Assembly: GCF_036237315.1 (NCBI RefSeq)
Contig: NZ_CP108356.1
Span: 3,592,501 to 3,656,500 of the forward strand
DNA: 64,000 bases
Direction: 5' to 3'
Source of the DNA: Streptomyces sp. NBC_01351
GTDB taxonomy: Bacteria; Actinomycetota; Actinomycetes; Streptomycetales; Streptomycetaceae
This document shows positions 31,456-41,279 of this stretch, piece after piece (within the stretch, counting starts at the first letter, position 1; the number at the start of each line of letters is the position of its first letter). The notes beneath the pieces are model-generated. The model was not told the origin of the DNA, ran no database searches, and saw only the letters and a list, made by a program, of their open reading frames with translations. Position numbers and translations under genes: made by a program.

Positions 31456-32682
31456 TCAGGCGGCCGTCAGGTACGCACCCCAGCCGCCGGCGGGCGCCTG
31501 GCCGGGGCCGAGGCCGCGGAGTTTGGCGAGCACCTTGGGGTCCTGGACGTCGAGCCAGTCGGCGAACTGACGGAACGATACGAGCCGTACATCCCTTTTG
31601 TCCGCCATGCCCTTGAGAGCTTCCTCGACGGCGTCCATGTAGATGCCGCCGTTCCACTCCTCGAAGTGGTTGCCGATGAAGAGCGGCGCACGGTTGGTCT
31701 CGTAGGCCCGCTTGAAGCCGCCGAGGTAGGTGCCGGTGGCCTGGGTGCGCCAGGCCGGGTAGTTGGCGGGGACGCCCTTCGTGGTGTTCTTCGACTGGTT
31801 GGCGAGGATGTTGTAGTCCATCGACAGCACCTCGAAGGAGTGCCCGGGGAAGGGCAGGGACTGCAGCGGCAGGTCCCAGAGACCCTCCCGCTTGACCGGC
31901 CACTGCTGGAGGCCGCCGGGCGAGCTGGAGTCGTAGCGCCAGCCGAGCTTCCGGGCGGTGGGCAGGAGGTTGTCCCGGCCGAGGAGGCAGGGGGTGCGGG
32001 CGCCGACCAGTTCCTTGCGGTAGTCGAAGGGCAGGGGCGGGAGGTCGGTGAAGCCGGTGTTCGTGCGCCAGTTGGTGACGAAGGACACGGCCTGGTCGAT
32101 CTCGCTCTGCCAGTCGGCCGGGCTCCACTTGCCGACGGAGCCGGAGCCGCCGCAGAAGTGGCCGTTGAAGTGGGTGCCTATCTCGTGCCCGTCGAGCCAC
32201 GCCTCGCGGACGTACTTGATGGTGGAGCGGACGTTCTCGTCCTTGAGGTAGCCGATGTCCGAGGCCCCGACGGGGTTGTTCGGCGGCTGGTAGAGGCTCT
32301 TCTTCGACTCGGGCAGCAGGTAGATGCCGGAGAGGAAGAAGGTCATGCCCGCGCCGTGGTCCTTGGCGAGCTTGAGGAAGCGCGGGAAGAGTCCGTTGCC
32401 GATCTCCCCCGCGCCGTCCCAGCTGAAGACGACGAACTGCGGCGGCGTCTCGCCCGGCTGGAGGGGCACGGGCTTGTCCGGCTGGTTGGGCTGCGGGCCG
32501 GTGTCGGCGGTGGAGCCGTCACCGATGGCCTTGGGCGTGGGCGTCCCTTGGGATTTGGGGTTCTTGATCGGGCCGGGGGTGCCGGGCTCGGGCTTGCCGG
32601 GTGAGCCGCACCCCGCGATACCCACCGCGGCGGCCGCCCCAAGTCCGAGACCGAGCACTCCCCTTCGACTGAAGTCGCGCAT
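31456..32682 (-). CDS. Tat-type lipoprotein with polysaccharide-deacetylase-like fold
   Basis: A 408-aa secreted protein. The ATG at 32682 gives a twin-arginine signal 'RDFSRRGVLGLGLG' followed by a lipobox ending in Cys ('VGIAGC'). A Pro-rich linker precedes a NodB-like domain: 'FVVFSWDGAGE' (motif 1, with only one Asp), 'DGHEIGTHFNGHF' (HxxxH, motif 2) and 'RTPCL' (motif 3). The loss of the usual D-D pair makes classical deacetylase activity uncertain. It sits between resA and the hemL unit on the same strand; substrate unknown. Confidence 0.83.
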   Translation of the reverse strand: MRDFSRRGVLGLGLGAAAAVGIAGCGSPGKPEPGTPGPIKNPKSQGTPTPKAIGDGSTADTGPQPNQPDKPVPLQPGETPPQFVVFSWDGAGEIGNGLFPRFLKLAKDHGAGMTFFLSGIYLLPESKKSLYQPPNNPVGASDIGYLKDENVRSTIKYVREAWLDGHEIGTHFNGHFCGGSGSVGKWSPADWQSEIDQAVSFVTNWRTNTGFTDLPPLPFDYRKELVGARTPCLLGRDNLLPTARKLGWRYDSSSPGGLQQWPVKREGLWDLPLQSLPFPGHSFEVLSMDYNILANQSKNTTKGVPANYPAWRTQATGTYLGGFKRAYETNRAPLFIGNHFEEWNGGIYMDAVEEALKGMADKRDVRLVSFRQFADWLDVQDPKVLAKLRGLGPGQAPAGGWGAYLTAA

Positions 32683-32850
32683 GTCACCGTCCCCACTGTC
32701 GTTCACACATTCCGACCCAAAGTCCATATAAACGGACAAGTTGATCGGTTATGTGTGCTGACACGGTGATTCCCGCGCATCTTGTATTTAGTTGGACTGG
32801 CTTGTAACGGCCCGTAACAGTCCGTCGATCAGGCGCCGATCAGGCCTCGA

Positions 32851-33540
32851 TCAGGCGCCGAACGCCTTCGACGCACCCTTCACCGGCTTGGCTCCGGCCA
32901 GCAGGTGCGCCGGGACCAGGTCGCGGGCCGGCTCGCTGTAGCCCACCGACACCAGCTTGTCGCCCTGGTACGTGAACGACGTCAGCGAGGCGAGCGTGCA
33001 CTGGCGGCGGCGCGGGTCGTGCCACAGCCGGCGCTTCTCCGCGAAGCTGCGCACGATCCAGATCGGCAGCTGGTGGCTGACCGCCACCGCCTCGTGGCCG
33101 CGGGCCGCGTCGCGCGCGGCCTCCAGCGCGCTCATCATCCGGACCACCTGGTCGACGTACGGCTCGCCCCAGGAGGGCTTGAACGGGTTCGTCAGGTGCT
33201 TCCAGTTGCCCGGCTTGCGCAGCGCGCCGTCACCGACGCCGAAGGTCTTGCCCTCGAAGACGTTCTCCGCCTCCAGCAGCCGCCCGTCCGTCGCCAGGGC
33301 CAGGCCGTGGGTCTTGGCGATCGGCTCCGCCGTCTCCTGCGCACGCTCCAGCGGGGAGGACACCACGTAGGTGATGTCCCGTCCCTTCAAGTGCTCGGCG
33401 ACCCGGTCCGCCATCTGCCGGCCCAACTCGGAGAGGTGGTAGCCCTCGCGGCGCCCGTACAGGACCCCGTCCGGGTTGTGCACCTCACCGTGGCGCACCA
33501 GGTGCACGACGGTGAGGTCGGGGCGGTCGTCGTCGCTCAT
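32851..33540 (-). CDS. histidine phosphatase superfamily protein
   Basis: A 229-aa phosphoglycerate-mutase-like histidine phosphatase. The catalytic motif is '[15 protein letters not shown]' (RHG, near residues 14-17), with further active-site parts '[14 protein letters not shown]' (Arg) and '[11 protein letters not shown]' (second His). It overlaps the hemL stop by ATGA and is probably translated with it. The substrate is not known; the pairing with hemL is conserved in relatives as I recall. Confidence 0.9.
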   Translation of the reverse strand: MSDDDRPDLTVVHLVRHGEVHNPDGVLYGRREGYHLSELGRQMADRVAEHLKGRDITYVVSSPLERAQETAEPIAKTHGLALATDGRLLEAENVFEGKTFGVGDGALRKPGNWKHLTNPFKPSWGEPYVDQVVRMMSALEAARDAARGHEAVAVSHQLPIWIVRSFAEKRRLWHDPRRRQCTLASLTSFTYQGDKLVSVGYSEPARDLVPAHLLAGAKPVKGASKAFGA

Positions 33541-34859
33541 GCGGTGGCCTCCGCGGCCGCTCGGGCGGCGGCGGGCAGGGCCGCGGCGATCCGCTCGACG
33601 GCCCGCTCGTCGTGGGCGGTGGACACGAACCAGGACTCGAAGGCGGACGGCGGGAGGTAGACGCCCTGCGCCAGCATCGAGTGGAAGAAGCCGTTGAAGC
33701 GGAAGGACTCCTGCTTCTTCGCGTCGTCGTAGTTCCTGACCTCGTCCTCGGTGAAGAAGACGGAGAACATGTTGGACGCGGTCTGCAGCCGGTGCGCCAC
33801 GCCCTCCTTGCTCAGTGCCGCCGTGACGAGGCCCTGGATCTCCTTCGAGACCGCGTCGACCTTCTCGTACGCGGCCGCGTCCAGCAGCCGCAGCTGCGCG
33901 AGGCCGGCGGCGGTGGCGATCGGGTTCCCGGAGAGCGTGCCGGCCTGGTAGACGGGCCCGGCCGGGGCGAGGTGGCCCATCACGTCCGCGCGACCGCCGA
34001 AGGCCGCGGCGGGGAAGCCGCCGCCCATGACCTTGCCGAAGGTCATCAGGTCCGGCTTGACCCCGTCGACGCCGTACCAGCCGGCGCGGGAGGTACGGAA
34101 ACCGGTCATGACCTCGTCGGAGATGTACAGGGCGCCGTTCTCGCGGCAGAGGTCGGCGAGCCCCTGGTTGAAGCCCTCGGCCGGGGTCACCACGCCCATG
34201 TTGCCGGGCGCGGCCTCGGTGATCACGCAGGCGATCTCGCCGGGGTGCGCGGCGAAGGCCGCACGGACCGCTTCGAGGTCGTTGTACGGCAGCACGATCG
34301 TGTCGCCGGCCTGCGCACCCGTCACGCCGGGGGTGTCCGGCAGCGCGAAGGTCGCGAGCCCGGAACCGGCGGCGGCCAGCAGCGCGTCCACGTGGCCGTG
34401 GTAGCAACCCGCGAACTTCACGATCTTCGCCCGGCCGGTGAAGCCGCGCGCCAGGCGGATCGCCGACATCGTGGCCTCCGTCCCGGAGGAGACGAGCCGC
34501 ACCTGCTCGACGGGCTCGATCCGCGCGACGATCTCCTCGGCGAGCGCGACCTCGCCCTCGCCGGGCGTGCCGAAGGAGGTCCCGCGGGCGACGGCGGCCT
34601 GGACGGCCTCGATCACCGCGGGGTGGGAGTGGCCGAGGATCATCGGTCCCCACGAGCACACGAGGTCGACGTACTCACGACCGTCGGCGTCGGTGAGGTA
34701 CGGACCGGTCCCGGACACCATGAACCGGGGCGTACCGCCCACGGCGCGGAAGGCGCGCACGGGAGAGTTCACGCCGCCGGGGGTCACGAGGGAGGCGCGC
34801 TCGAAGAGCGTCTGCGAAACTGGGGCTTCATACGGGTACGGGTAGCTCACACCAGCCAT
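33537..34859 (-). CDS. hemL: glutamate-1-semialdehyde 2,1-aminomutase
   Basis: A 440-aa PLP enzyme converting glutamate-1-semialdehyde to 5-aminolevulinate, the first dedicated tetrapyrrole precursor. Features are '[20 protein letters not shown]' (N-terminal family block), '[20 protein letters not shown]' (PLP phosphate region), '[14 protein letters not shown]' and the Schiff-base lysine in '[19 protein letters not shown]'. Length is typical. It leads a two-gene unit with the phosphatase, near the cytochrome c genes which consume haem. Confidence 0.96.
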   Translation of the reverse strand: MAGVSYPYPYEAPVSQTLFERASLVTPGGVNSPVRAFRAVGGTPRFMVSGTGPYLTDADGREYVDLVCSWGPMILGHSHPAVIEAVQAAVARGTSFGTPGEGEVALAEEIVARIEPVEQVRLVSSGTEATMSAIRLARGFTGRAKIVKFAGCYHGHVDALLAAAGSGLATFALPDTPGVTGAQAGDTIVLPYNDLEAVRAAFAAHPGEIACVITEAAPGNMGVVTPAEGFNQGLADLCRENGALYISDEVMTGFRTSRAGWYGVDGVKPDLMTFGKVMGGGFPAAAFGGRADVMGHLAPAGPVYQAGTLSGNPIATAAGLAQLRLLDAAAYEKVDAVSKEIQGLVTAALSKEGVAHRLQTASNMFSVFFTEDEVRNYDDAKKQESFRFNGFFHSMLAQGVYLPPSAFESWFVSTAHDERAVERIAAALPAAARAAAEATA

Positions 34860-34992
34860 GGTCTCAGAGGCAGCGACAGACTTGCGGGCGGGCGTTTCAC
34901 CGCGTCGCCGCGGGGGAGGTCACTGCCATGATGATCAGGCTGCGTGGCGGGGGCCGCGGGGCCGGGGCGAGCAAGACCAGTCGGGTGGAGAT

Positions 34993-35601
34993 ATGCAACG
35001 CGGTGGTGGACCGGGCGAGGGTACGGACGGCCTCGACCCGCAGCGCGCCCGCGAGGCCCGCGAAGCGCGCCGCAGGGGCAAGCACCGCCGCCGCGCGACG
35101 GAGGCGGCCGACGCGGTACCGGGCCCGACGCTGCCGTCCGACGACCTCCCCAGGGGCCGGGGCATGGGAGTGACGTACAAGTACTTCGGCGCCCCCGACG
35201 GCGCCACGGCCGCCCGGGTGCCGGTCACGATGCGCCCGGAGGAGCTCGGCGGCGACGAGCTGGGCATGGGCGGCCTCTTCAGCAAGATCAAGCCGGAGAC
35301 GGTGGCCGCGATGGTCCTGACCGGCATCGAGGGCATACCCCTCCACAAGGTGCCGCCGCTGGAGCTCGTCGTCCTGCACCCCGACTACGCGGTGGTCAAG
35401 CTCCCCATGACGGTGGTCGACCCGCTGCGCGGCATCGGCGAGGAGTCGGTGGGCGCGGCGGCCTTCATCTGGTCCACGGTCCCGGACCGCGGCGGCCCGA
35501 GCGACGCGTTCAACGTCTACCAGCTCCTCCACGAGTGGCAGGACTTCTCCCACCGGCTGCACGAGAACGGGCATCAGGCGTACTGCCTGGTCTGGCCCTG
35601 A
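34993..35601 (+). CDS. conserved protein of unknown function
   Basis: A 202-aa soluble protein. The ATG at 34993 follows GGTGGAG; the reading frame is open further upstream but that would run into the hemL promoter region. The N-terminal 50 residues are very basic and Arg/Ala-rich ('REARRRGKHRRRATEA'). The rest is a compact domain with 'GVTYKYFGAPDGATAARVPV', 'LFSKIKPETVAAMVLTGIEG' and the C-terminal 'YQLLHEWQDFSHRLHENGHQ'. No family recognised. It is divergent from hemL. Confidence 0.78.
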   Translation: MQRGGGPGEGTDGLDPQRAREAREARRRGKHRRRATEAADAVPGPTLPSDDLPRGRGMGVTYKYFGAPDGATAARVPVTMRPEELGGDELGMGGLFSKIKPETVAAMVLTGIEGIPLHKVPPLELVVLHPDYAVVKLPMTVVDPLRGIGEESVGAAAFIWSTVPDRGGPSDAFNVYQLLHEWQDFSHRLHENGHQAYCLVWP

Positions 35602-35837
35602 CCCGGCCTTTCCGCGATGACGGGCGGCCGGAGGTGCGGGACAGCAGGCCGTGTCCCCTTTTTACCGACCCTTTACGATGAGGTCGGGGATAATGTCCCG
35701 CCACACGTTCCACAGAGGACCCACCGCGGTCCGCCGAGTGAAAGAAGGAGCGGCAGACCCGCAATGGGTGAACCTCCCAGTCCCAGCCGTGCCACGCCTT
35801 GCCCGCCGATCGTCGAGCCGGGAGCGGGGGTGGCACG

Positions 35838-37172
35838 GTGACCGAAGTGCTGCTGCTTCTTCTCTCGCTGGCCCTGACACTGGCGTGCGCGGTGTTCGTC
35901 GCCGCCGAGTTCTCCCTCACCACCGTCGAGCGCGGTGAGCTGGAGCGTGCCGCCGCCGCCGGTGAGCGGGGTGCCGAGGGCGCCCTGAAGGCCGCCAAGC
36001 GCCTGACCTTCCAGCTGTCGGGCGCCCAGCTGGGCATCACCGTGACCTCGCTGGTCATCGGCATGCTGGCGGAGCCGTCGGTCTCCGCGCTGCTGCGCGG
36101 CCCGCTGGAGGCCGTCGGGCTGCCGGCCGGGGCGGTGTCGACCACGGCCACCCTGCTCGGTGTGGTCCTGTCGACCGTCGTGCTGATGGTGGTCGGTGAA
36201 CTGGTGCCGAAGAACTGGGCGATCTCCCGCCCGCTGGCCGTCGCGAAGGTCGTGGCCGGCCCCCAGCGCGCCTTCACGTCCGCGTTCGCGCCGCTGATCC
36301 GGCACCTGAACAACACCGCGAACCGCCTGGTGCGCCGCTTCGGTCTGGAGCCGGCCGAGGAGCTGGCGTCGGCCCGTACGCCCGAGGAGCTGGTGGCGCT
36401 CGCCCGGCACTCCGCCCGCGAGGGCGCGATCGAGGCGGACTCGGCCGAGCTGTTCGTGAAGTCCCTGCAGCTGGCCGAGCTGACCGCGGAGAACGTCATG
36501 ACCCCGCGCGTCGACGTCCACGCCCTGGGGCTGCTCGCCACCGCCGCCGACGCCGCGGCCCTGACGCTCGCCACCGGCCTGTCCCGCTTCCCCGTCTACC
36601 GCGACAGCCTCGACGAGGTCGTCGGCACGATCCACATCCGCGACGTCCTCGCCCTCGAAGAGGACGAGCGGGAAGTGACCACGGTCGCCGACCTGATGAC
36701 GAGTGCGCTGCTCGTGCCGCACTCCCTGCCCGTCGACACCCTCCTCGGGCGGCTGCACAAGGCCCGCACCATGGCCGTGGTCATCGACGAGTACGGCGGC
36801 ACCGCCGGCGTCGCCACCATCGAGGACATCGTGGAAGAGGTGGTCGGCGAGGTCCGCGACGAGCACGACCCGTTCGAGGCCCCCGACCTGATCGAAGGCC
36901 CCCGGCAGGAAGGGCGGCGCGTGTGGGAGGCCGAGGGGAGCGTCCGCGTCGACGAGCTGGCGGAGATCGGCTTCGACGCACCCGAGGGGCCGTACGAGAC
37001 CCTCGCCGGCCTGATCGCGACCCAGCTGGCACGCATCCCCGTCGAAGGCGACACCGTACGCGTCAAGGGCTGGGACCTCACCGTGCTCGACATAGAGCAC
37101 CACCGCGCCGACCGGGTCTCCGTCACCGCACCCGCCACCACCGACGCCTCCCACCAGGAGCAGGCCCGATGA
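35838..37172 (+). CDS. CNNM/CorC-type hemolysin family protein, first of two
   Basis: A 444-aa membrane protein with an N-terminal DUF21/CNNM domain (helices in residues 1-200, with 'AAEFSLTTVERGELE' and 'VVGELVPKNWAISRP'), two CBS domains ('ENVMTPRVDVHALGLLATAA', 'VADLMTSALLVPHSLPVDTL') and a C-terminal CorC_HlyC domain ('VRVDELAEIGFDAPEGPYET'). Such proteins are linked to Mg2+/Co2+ handling. GTG start behind a G-rich site. The stop overlaps the next gene (ATGA). Confidence 0.92.
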   Translation: MTEVLLLLLSLALTLACAVFVAAEFSLTTVERGELERAAAAGERGAEGALKAAKRLTFQLSGAQLGITVTSLVIGMLAEPSVSALLRGPLEAVGLPAGAVSTTATLLGVVLSTVVLMVVGELVPKNWAISRPLAVAKVVAGPQRAFTSAFAPLIRHLNNTANRLVRRFGLEPAEELASARTPEELVALARHSAREGAIEADSAELFVKSLQLAELTAENVMTPRVDVHALGLLATAADAAALTLATGLSRFPVYRDSLDEVVGTIHIRDVLALEEDEREVTTVADLMTSALLVPHSLPVDTLLGRLHKARTMAVVIDEYGGTAGVATIEDIVEEVVGEVRDEHDPFEAPDLIEGPRQEGRRVWEAEGSVRVDELAEIGFDAPEGPYETLAGLIATQLARIPVEGDTVRVKGWDLTVLDIEHHRADRVSVTAPATTDASHQEQAR

Positions 37173-38197
37173 CCGCCGTCCAGCTGCTGATCGGCGTCCT
37201 CACGCTGGTCACCAACGCCTTCTTCGTCGGAGCCGAGTTCGCCCTGATCTCCGTACGGCGCAGCCAGATCGAACCGGCCGCCCTCAAGGGCGACCGGCGG
37301 GCGAAGACCACGCTGTGGGCGCTGGAGCACCTGTCCGCGATGCTCGCCACGGCCCAGCTCGGCATCACCGTCTCCTCGCTGGTGCTGGGCGCGGTCGCCG
37401 AGCCCGCCATCGCGCACCTGCTGGAGCCGCCCTTCCACGCCATCGGCGTCCCCGAGGCGCTGATCCACCCGATCGCGTTCGTGATCGCGCTGACCCTGGC
37501 GACGTACCTGCACATGCTGGTCGGCGAGATGATCCCCAAGAACATCGCGCTCGCCTCCCCGGCGCCGACCGCCCTGCTGCTCGGCCCGCCCCTGGTCGCC
37601 GTCACCCGGGCCCTGCGCCCGTTCGTCTTCGGCATCAACGCCTTCGCCAACACGCTGCTGCGGCTCCTGAAGGTCGAGCCGAAGAACGAGGTCGGCTCGG
37701 TCTTCACCGACGACGAACTCGCCCGCCTGGTCAAGGACTCCAGCGCCGCCGGGCTCCTCGCCCCCGAGGACGGCGAACGCCTCCAGGACGCCCTGGCGCT
37801 CGGCAAGCGCCCGGTCGGCGAGGTGATGGTCCCGCTCGACAAGGTCGTCACCGTCGGCCACGACATCACCCCGCGCGGCCTGGAGCGCACCGCGGCGGAC
37901 CACGGCTACTCCCGCCTGCCCGTCACGGGGCCGGGAGACCGGGAGTTCCTGGGCTACCTGCACATCAAGGACGCCCTCGCCGCCGCCGACCGGACCGCGC
38001 CCTTCCCGCGCACCGCCATGCGCCCGGTCATCACCGTCGCCCTCGACACCCCGCTCGACGACGCCATGACCGCCATGCGCGACGCCGGCACCCACCTGGC
38101 CGCCGTCACCGGCACCCAGGACTCCGTCATCGGCTTCGTCACCATGGAAGACCTCCTGGACGAACTCGTCGGCGCCGCCCACGACGCCGCCGCCTGA
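37169..38197 (+). CDS. CNNM/CorC-type hemolysin family protein, second of two
   Basis: A 342-aa paralogue of the preceding gene, with the CNNM membrane domain ('FFVGAEFALISVRRSQIEPA', 'YLHMLVGEMIPKNIALASPA') and two CBS domains ('GEVMVPLDKVVTVGHDITPR', 'VIGFVTMEDLLDELVGAAHD'). It lacks the C-terminal CorC_HlyC domain. The pair is translationally coupled and may form a heteromer; divalent cation transport is inferred from the family. Confidence 0.92.
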   Translation: MTAVQLLIGVLTLVTNAFFVGAEFALISVRRSQIEPAALKGDRRAKTTLWALEHLSAMLATAQLGITVSSLVLGAVAEPAIAHLLEPPFHAIGVPEALIHPIAFVIALTLATYLHMLVGEMIPKNIALASPAPTALLLGPPLVAVTRALRPFVFGINAFANTLLRLLKVEPKNEVGSVFTDDELARLVKDSSAAGLLAPEDGERLQDALALGKRPVGEVMVPLDKVVTVGHDITPRGLERTAADHGYSRLPVTGPGDREFLGYLHIKDALAAADRTAPFPRTAMRPVITVALDTPLDDAMTAMRDAGTHLAAVTGTQDSVIGFVTMEDLLDELVGAAHDAAA

Positions 38198-38288
38198 CCG
38201 CACCCGCGCGGGCGGCCGGCGCACTGGGCGGTCCGGCGCGTCCGGCGGCGGGAACGCGGTTGCGGGAGCCGGGTGCGATCCTCCACGT

Positions 38289-38684
38289 ATGAACGCTCTC
38301 GGCGACGCGAAGCTGCGCACCTGGACGCTGGCCTTCATGGCCCTGCTGGCAGCCGACACCGCGGATCAACTCGCCTGGCTGGGCGAGCGCGAGCTGGAAA
38401 CGAAGGACGTCGTCGAAGAGGTGGAGCTCCTGTGCCGCGTCTCCGAAGGACTCGCGGAGCGCGGAGCCTTCGAGCCCGAGGATCTGCGCGGTCTTCGGGC
38501 CATCGGGCTTCGCCTCGGCGAGATCGATGCCACCTACCGCGTCGGCCTCTGGGGCGACGCCCTGGCCACCGATCCGGCGTGGGACGACATCCGTTCCCTC
38601 GCCCGCCGGGTCCTCCTCACGAGGCTGGGCGACTGGCGTCAGCCACTGCCCCGGCCCGTGCGCCCGCACGCGGGCGGCCGCTGA
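38289..38684 (+). CDS. small helical protein of unknown function
   Basis: A 131-aa predominantly helical, acidic protein beginning 'MNALGDAKLRTWTLAFMALL' with no clear signal peptide. It includes 'VVEEVELLCRVSEGLAERGA' and 'YRVGLWGDALATDPAWDDIR'. No family recognised. The ribosome site is poor, but the codon bias and lack of a better reading frame support it. It stands alone. Confidence 0.65.
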   Translation: MNALGDAKLRTWTLAFMALLAADTADQLAWLGERELETKDVVEEVELLCRVSEGLAERGAFEPEDLRGLRAIGLRLGEIDATYRVGLWGDALATDPAWDDIRSLARRVLLTRLGDWRQPLPRPVRPHAGGR

Positions 38685-38885
38685 GCGACCTCTGACGGAC
38701 GCTCGCCTCACATGTCGTGGGCCGGCGGGCCGGGCCGGCCGAAAAAGAATTTCGGTGGGGACCGATGAGTTCCTCCGCGATCATCGGTCAAAGAACATGA
38801 CTGGTGTGGCGAGGCCGCTCGTGAGGGCCGAAACCGCGCCGCCCGACCTGCCGAGAACCAGACACGAGATTCCGAGGAACCCACG

Positions 38886-39458
38886 ATGCGCACCCTGATC
38901 ACCTCCGCCTTCATCTCCCTCGACGGCGTCGTGGAGGCCCCCGGCGGCGAGCCCGGTTACCGGAACTCCGGTTGGACCTTCAAGGACGTCGAGTTCCTCC
39001 CCGAGGCCTTCGAGATCAAGGGCCGGGAGCAGAAGGAAGCCTCCGCGATCCTGATGGGCAGGACCAGCTACGAGGCGTTCAGCCCGGTGTGGCCCGACAT
39101 GGAGGACTTCGCCGACTACAAGGTGATGCCGAAGTACATCGTCTCCACCACCCTCGGCGAGGACGACCTGGTGTCGAACTGGGGCGAGCAGACGATCCTG
39201 CGTTCGCTCGACGAGGTCGCCGCGCTGAAGGAGACCGAGGGCGGCCCGATCATCGTCCACGGCAGCGCCTCCCTGAACCGGGCCCTTTCGGACGCCGGCC
39301 TGATCGACCGCTACCACCTCGTCGTCTTCCCGCTCCTCCTCGGCGCGGGCAAGCGGCTCTTCAGTGCCACCGACAAGGACACCCAGAAGCTGAAGCTCGT
39401 CGAGCACGAGGCCTACGCCAACGGCCTGCAGAAGCAGGTCTTCGACGTCGTCCGCTGA
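38886..39458 (+). CDS. dihydrofolate-reductase-like RibD C-terminal-domain protein
   Basis: A 190-aa RibD_C/DHFR-fold reductase. Signatures: 'SAFISLDGVVEAPGGE' at the N-terminus, 'ILMGRTSYEAFSPVWP' (NADPH-binding region), 'IIVHGSASLNRALSDAGLID' and 'FPLLLGAGKRLF'. Enzymes of this group use NADPH, but their substrates are mostly unknown. It is not a true folate-pathway DHFR: the family of short stand-alone proteins is distinct. Monocistronic. Confidence 0.9.
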   Translation: MRTLITSAFISLDGVVEAPGGEPGYRNSGWTFKDVEFLPEAFEIKGREQKEASAILMGRTSYEAFSPVWPDMEDFADYKVMPKYIVSTTLGEDDLVSNWGEQTILRSLDEVAALKETEGGPIIVHGSASLNRALSDAGLIDRYHLVVFPLLLGAGKRLFSATDKDTQKLKLVEHEAYANGLQKQVFDVVR

Positions 39459-39475
39459 CCTCGGTCCCGGCCGGC

Positions 39476-40375
39476 TCAGGCCGCGGGGCCGCCGCTCGTG
39501 TGCCGTACCAGGGCCGGGATCACGGTGTCCCAGGTCTCGACGGGCGGCATCTGGTGCCCCATGCCGGGCAGCGGCACCAGCGTGGCCCCGGGGATCTCGC
39601 GGGCGAGTGCCTCGGCGTGCCCGAAGGGGAGCAGCGGGTCCGCGGTGCCGTGCAGGATCAGGGTCGGAGCGGTGATCTCCCCGAGGCGGTCGCGGACCGG
39701 CTCGGCGCCCTCGACCAGATAGTGGTTGGCGGCGGCCGCGGGCACCGGGCTGCGGTCGTACGCGCGCCCGGCCGTACGGCGCAGCCATTCCTCGTCCACC
39801 GGAATGGTGCCGGCGAACAGCCGTTCGGCAGCCAGGAAGTAGTCGAGTACGGCCTCCCGGTCGCCCCAGTCGGGGGCCCCACCGGACTCGCCGGACTCGC
39901 CGGACTCGCCGGACTCGGCCTGCTCGGCGAAGGCCTTCTGCAGCGCCTCGCTCATCGGCGGCAGTTCGGGTTGGCCCTCGCCCCCGGGGCCGGCCGGGCT
40001 GGTGGACATCAGGGTGAGCGTCAGCACCCGGCCGGGGTGGAGGACGGCGATCCGCTGGGCGAACGCGCCGCCCATGGACACGCCGACGATGTGCGCCGCC
40101 TCCCGCCCGTACGCGTCGAGCACGCCCAGGGCGTCGGCGACCAGGTCCTCCTCGGTGTACGGGGGCGCGCCGACCGGGAAGGTCGTGGAGCCTCCGGTGT
40201 CGCGGGTGTCGTAGCGGATGACGTGGCGGCCGGCGGCGGCGAGCCGGCCGGTGAACTCCTCGTCCCACCAGTCCATCGAGGCCTCCGCGCCCCCGATCAG
40301 CAGGACCGTGGGATCGGCGGGGTCACCGAAGGCCTGGGTGACGAGGTCGATGCCGTTGACGTGGACGGTGCGCAC
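39476..40375 (-). CDS. alpha/beta-hydrolase
   Basis: A 299-aa alpha/beta-hydrolase. The GTG at 40375 has GGAGG 6 bases upstream. The nucleophile elbow is 'VGVSMGGAFAQRIAV' (Ser in G-x-S-M-G-G), the acid lies in 'LILHGTADPLLPFGHAEALA' and the histidine in 'LPGMGHQMPP'. The lid region contains a run of ESG repeats from a 9-bp DNA repeat (GCCGGACTC, near 39890-39920). Substrate unknown; family members include esterases and tailoring hydrolases. Confidence 0.9.
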   Translation of the reverse strand: MRTVHVNGIDLVTQAFGDPADPTVLLIGGAEASMDWWDEEFTGRLAAAGRHVIRYDTRDTGGSTTFPVGAPPYTEEDLVADALGVLDAYGREAAHIVGVSMGGAFAQRIAVLHPGRVLTLTLMSTSPAGPGGEGQPELPPMSEALQKAFAEQAESGESGESGESGGAPDWGDREAVLDYFLAAERLFAGTIPVDEEWLRRTAGRAYDRSPVPAAAANHYLVEGAEPVRDRLGEITAPTLILHGTADPLLPFGHAEALAREIPGATLVPLPGMGHQMPPVETWDTVIPALVRHTSGGPAA

Positions 40376-40412
40376 GGGTGCCTCCGGGCGGGGTGGCGGG
40401 CGGGGGTCACGG

Positions 40413-41138
40413 CTACGGCTTCGTCTTCTCCTGCTGCCGGCGGGCCATCTCCGTGATCCAGATCGGCGCGAACGGTGACGTGCAGCCCGGCGGCGTCGGG
40501 TAGTCCTTGAGGACCTCCAGGCGCTCACCGATGCCGATCGCACGCGCGCGGTGCTCGGCGTGCTCGATCCCGATCTGGGCGAGGCAGTGGTTCATCGCCC
40601 ACTGCAGGCGGTCCGGGGCGTCCTTCATCTCCGCCTCGATGACGTCGAGCAGCCCGGCGAGGTCGAGGCCCGCGGGCTTCTTCGCCACGCGTTCGGTGGT
40701 CAGCGCCCAGCCGGCGCTCGCGACCACCGGATCCGCGTCGGCGAACCAGGCCAGGCGCAGCTCCTCGGCGTGCGGGTTCTTCTTCACCACGTAGTTCACG
40801 AGCCAGTCGTGCACCTTGGGCGTGCGCGCCTCGCGCACCATGGCGTCCAGTTCGTCCCGGTCGAACGCCTTCGGGCGGCAGATCAGCAGCGACAGCAGCC
40901 GCGCCGCGGTGTCGTCCGTCTCCCAGAGCCGGCCGGCGAGGTCCTGCTGCGTCTTCAGGCGTTTCGCGAGCGCGCGGAGCTTGCCGAGGTTCACGCCGTG
41001 ATCGTCACCGTGCTTCTCGTTCACCGCGCGGGCCCTCGGGTCCTCCAGCGCGGCCAGCTCGGCCATCACCTCGGCCACCGTCGTCTCGGCCACCGTGGTC
41101 TCGGACACCGTCGTCTCGGACACCGTGGTCTCGGCCAC
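40413..41138 (-). CDS. AlkD-like DNA alkylation repair protein
   Basis: A 241-aa HEAT-like-repeat protein of the DNA alkylation repair (AlkD) family, which remove alkylated bases without a catalytic pocket. Key parts are 'HGDDHGVNLGKLRALAKRLK', 'WETDDTAARLLSLLICRPKA', 'HDWLVNYVVKKNPHAEELRL' and 'LQWAMNHCLAQIGIEH'. The GTG start gives an odd N-terminus of four ETTV[SA] units encoded by a 15-base repeat (41073-41138). The functional start could be the ATG of 'MAELAALEDPRA' instead. Confidence 0.82.
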   Translation of the reverse strand: MAETTVSETTVSETTVAETTVAEVMAELAALEDPRARAVNEKHGDDHGVNLGKLRALAKRLKTQQDLAGRLWETDDTAARLLSLLICRPKAFDRDELDAMVREARTPKVHDWLVNYVVKKNPHAEELRLAWFADADPVVASAGWALTTERVAKKPAGLDLAGLLDVIEAEMKDAPDRLQWAMNHCLAQIGIEHAEHRARAIGIGERLEVLKDYPTPPGCTSPFAPIWITEMARRQQEKTKP

Positions 41139-41279
41139 CTCTCCCTCACGTACGAGGTTCAGCGTACGGCGGGAAGCGGAGCCCCGGCAGCGGCTTGCCC
41201 CTCACGCCCACTGCCCAGGTCCGGCCCTCACCGCGGGCCCGACCTGGGGAGAGCAGGGTACGAACGGGGTACGAGCGGG

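Noticed and set aside
33612..34931. Plus-strand 439-aa open frame opposite hemL
   Set aside because: Shadow of hemL, whose PLP lysine, phosphate-binding motif and length are intact.
35673..38359. Long minus-strand frames opposite the CNNM/CBS genes
   Set aside because: Repetitive Gly/Gln/Arg-rich shadow translations; the plus-strand genes have membrane and CBS motifs and an ATGA overlap.
38886..39458. Possible trimethoprim-resistance dihydrofolate reductase
   Set aside because: It is the RibD_C-type stand-alone reductase; its motifs differ from folate-pathway DHFR and nothing points to resistance.
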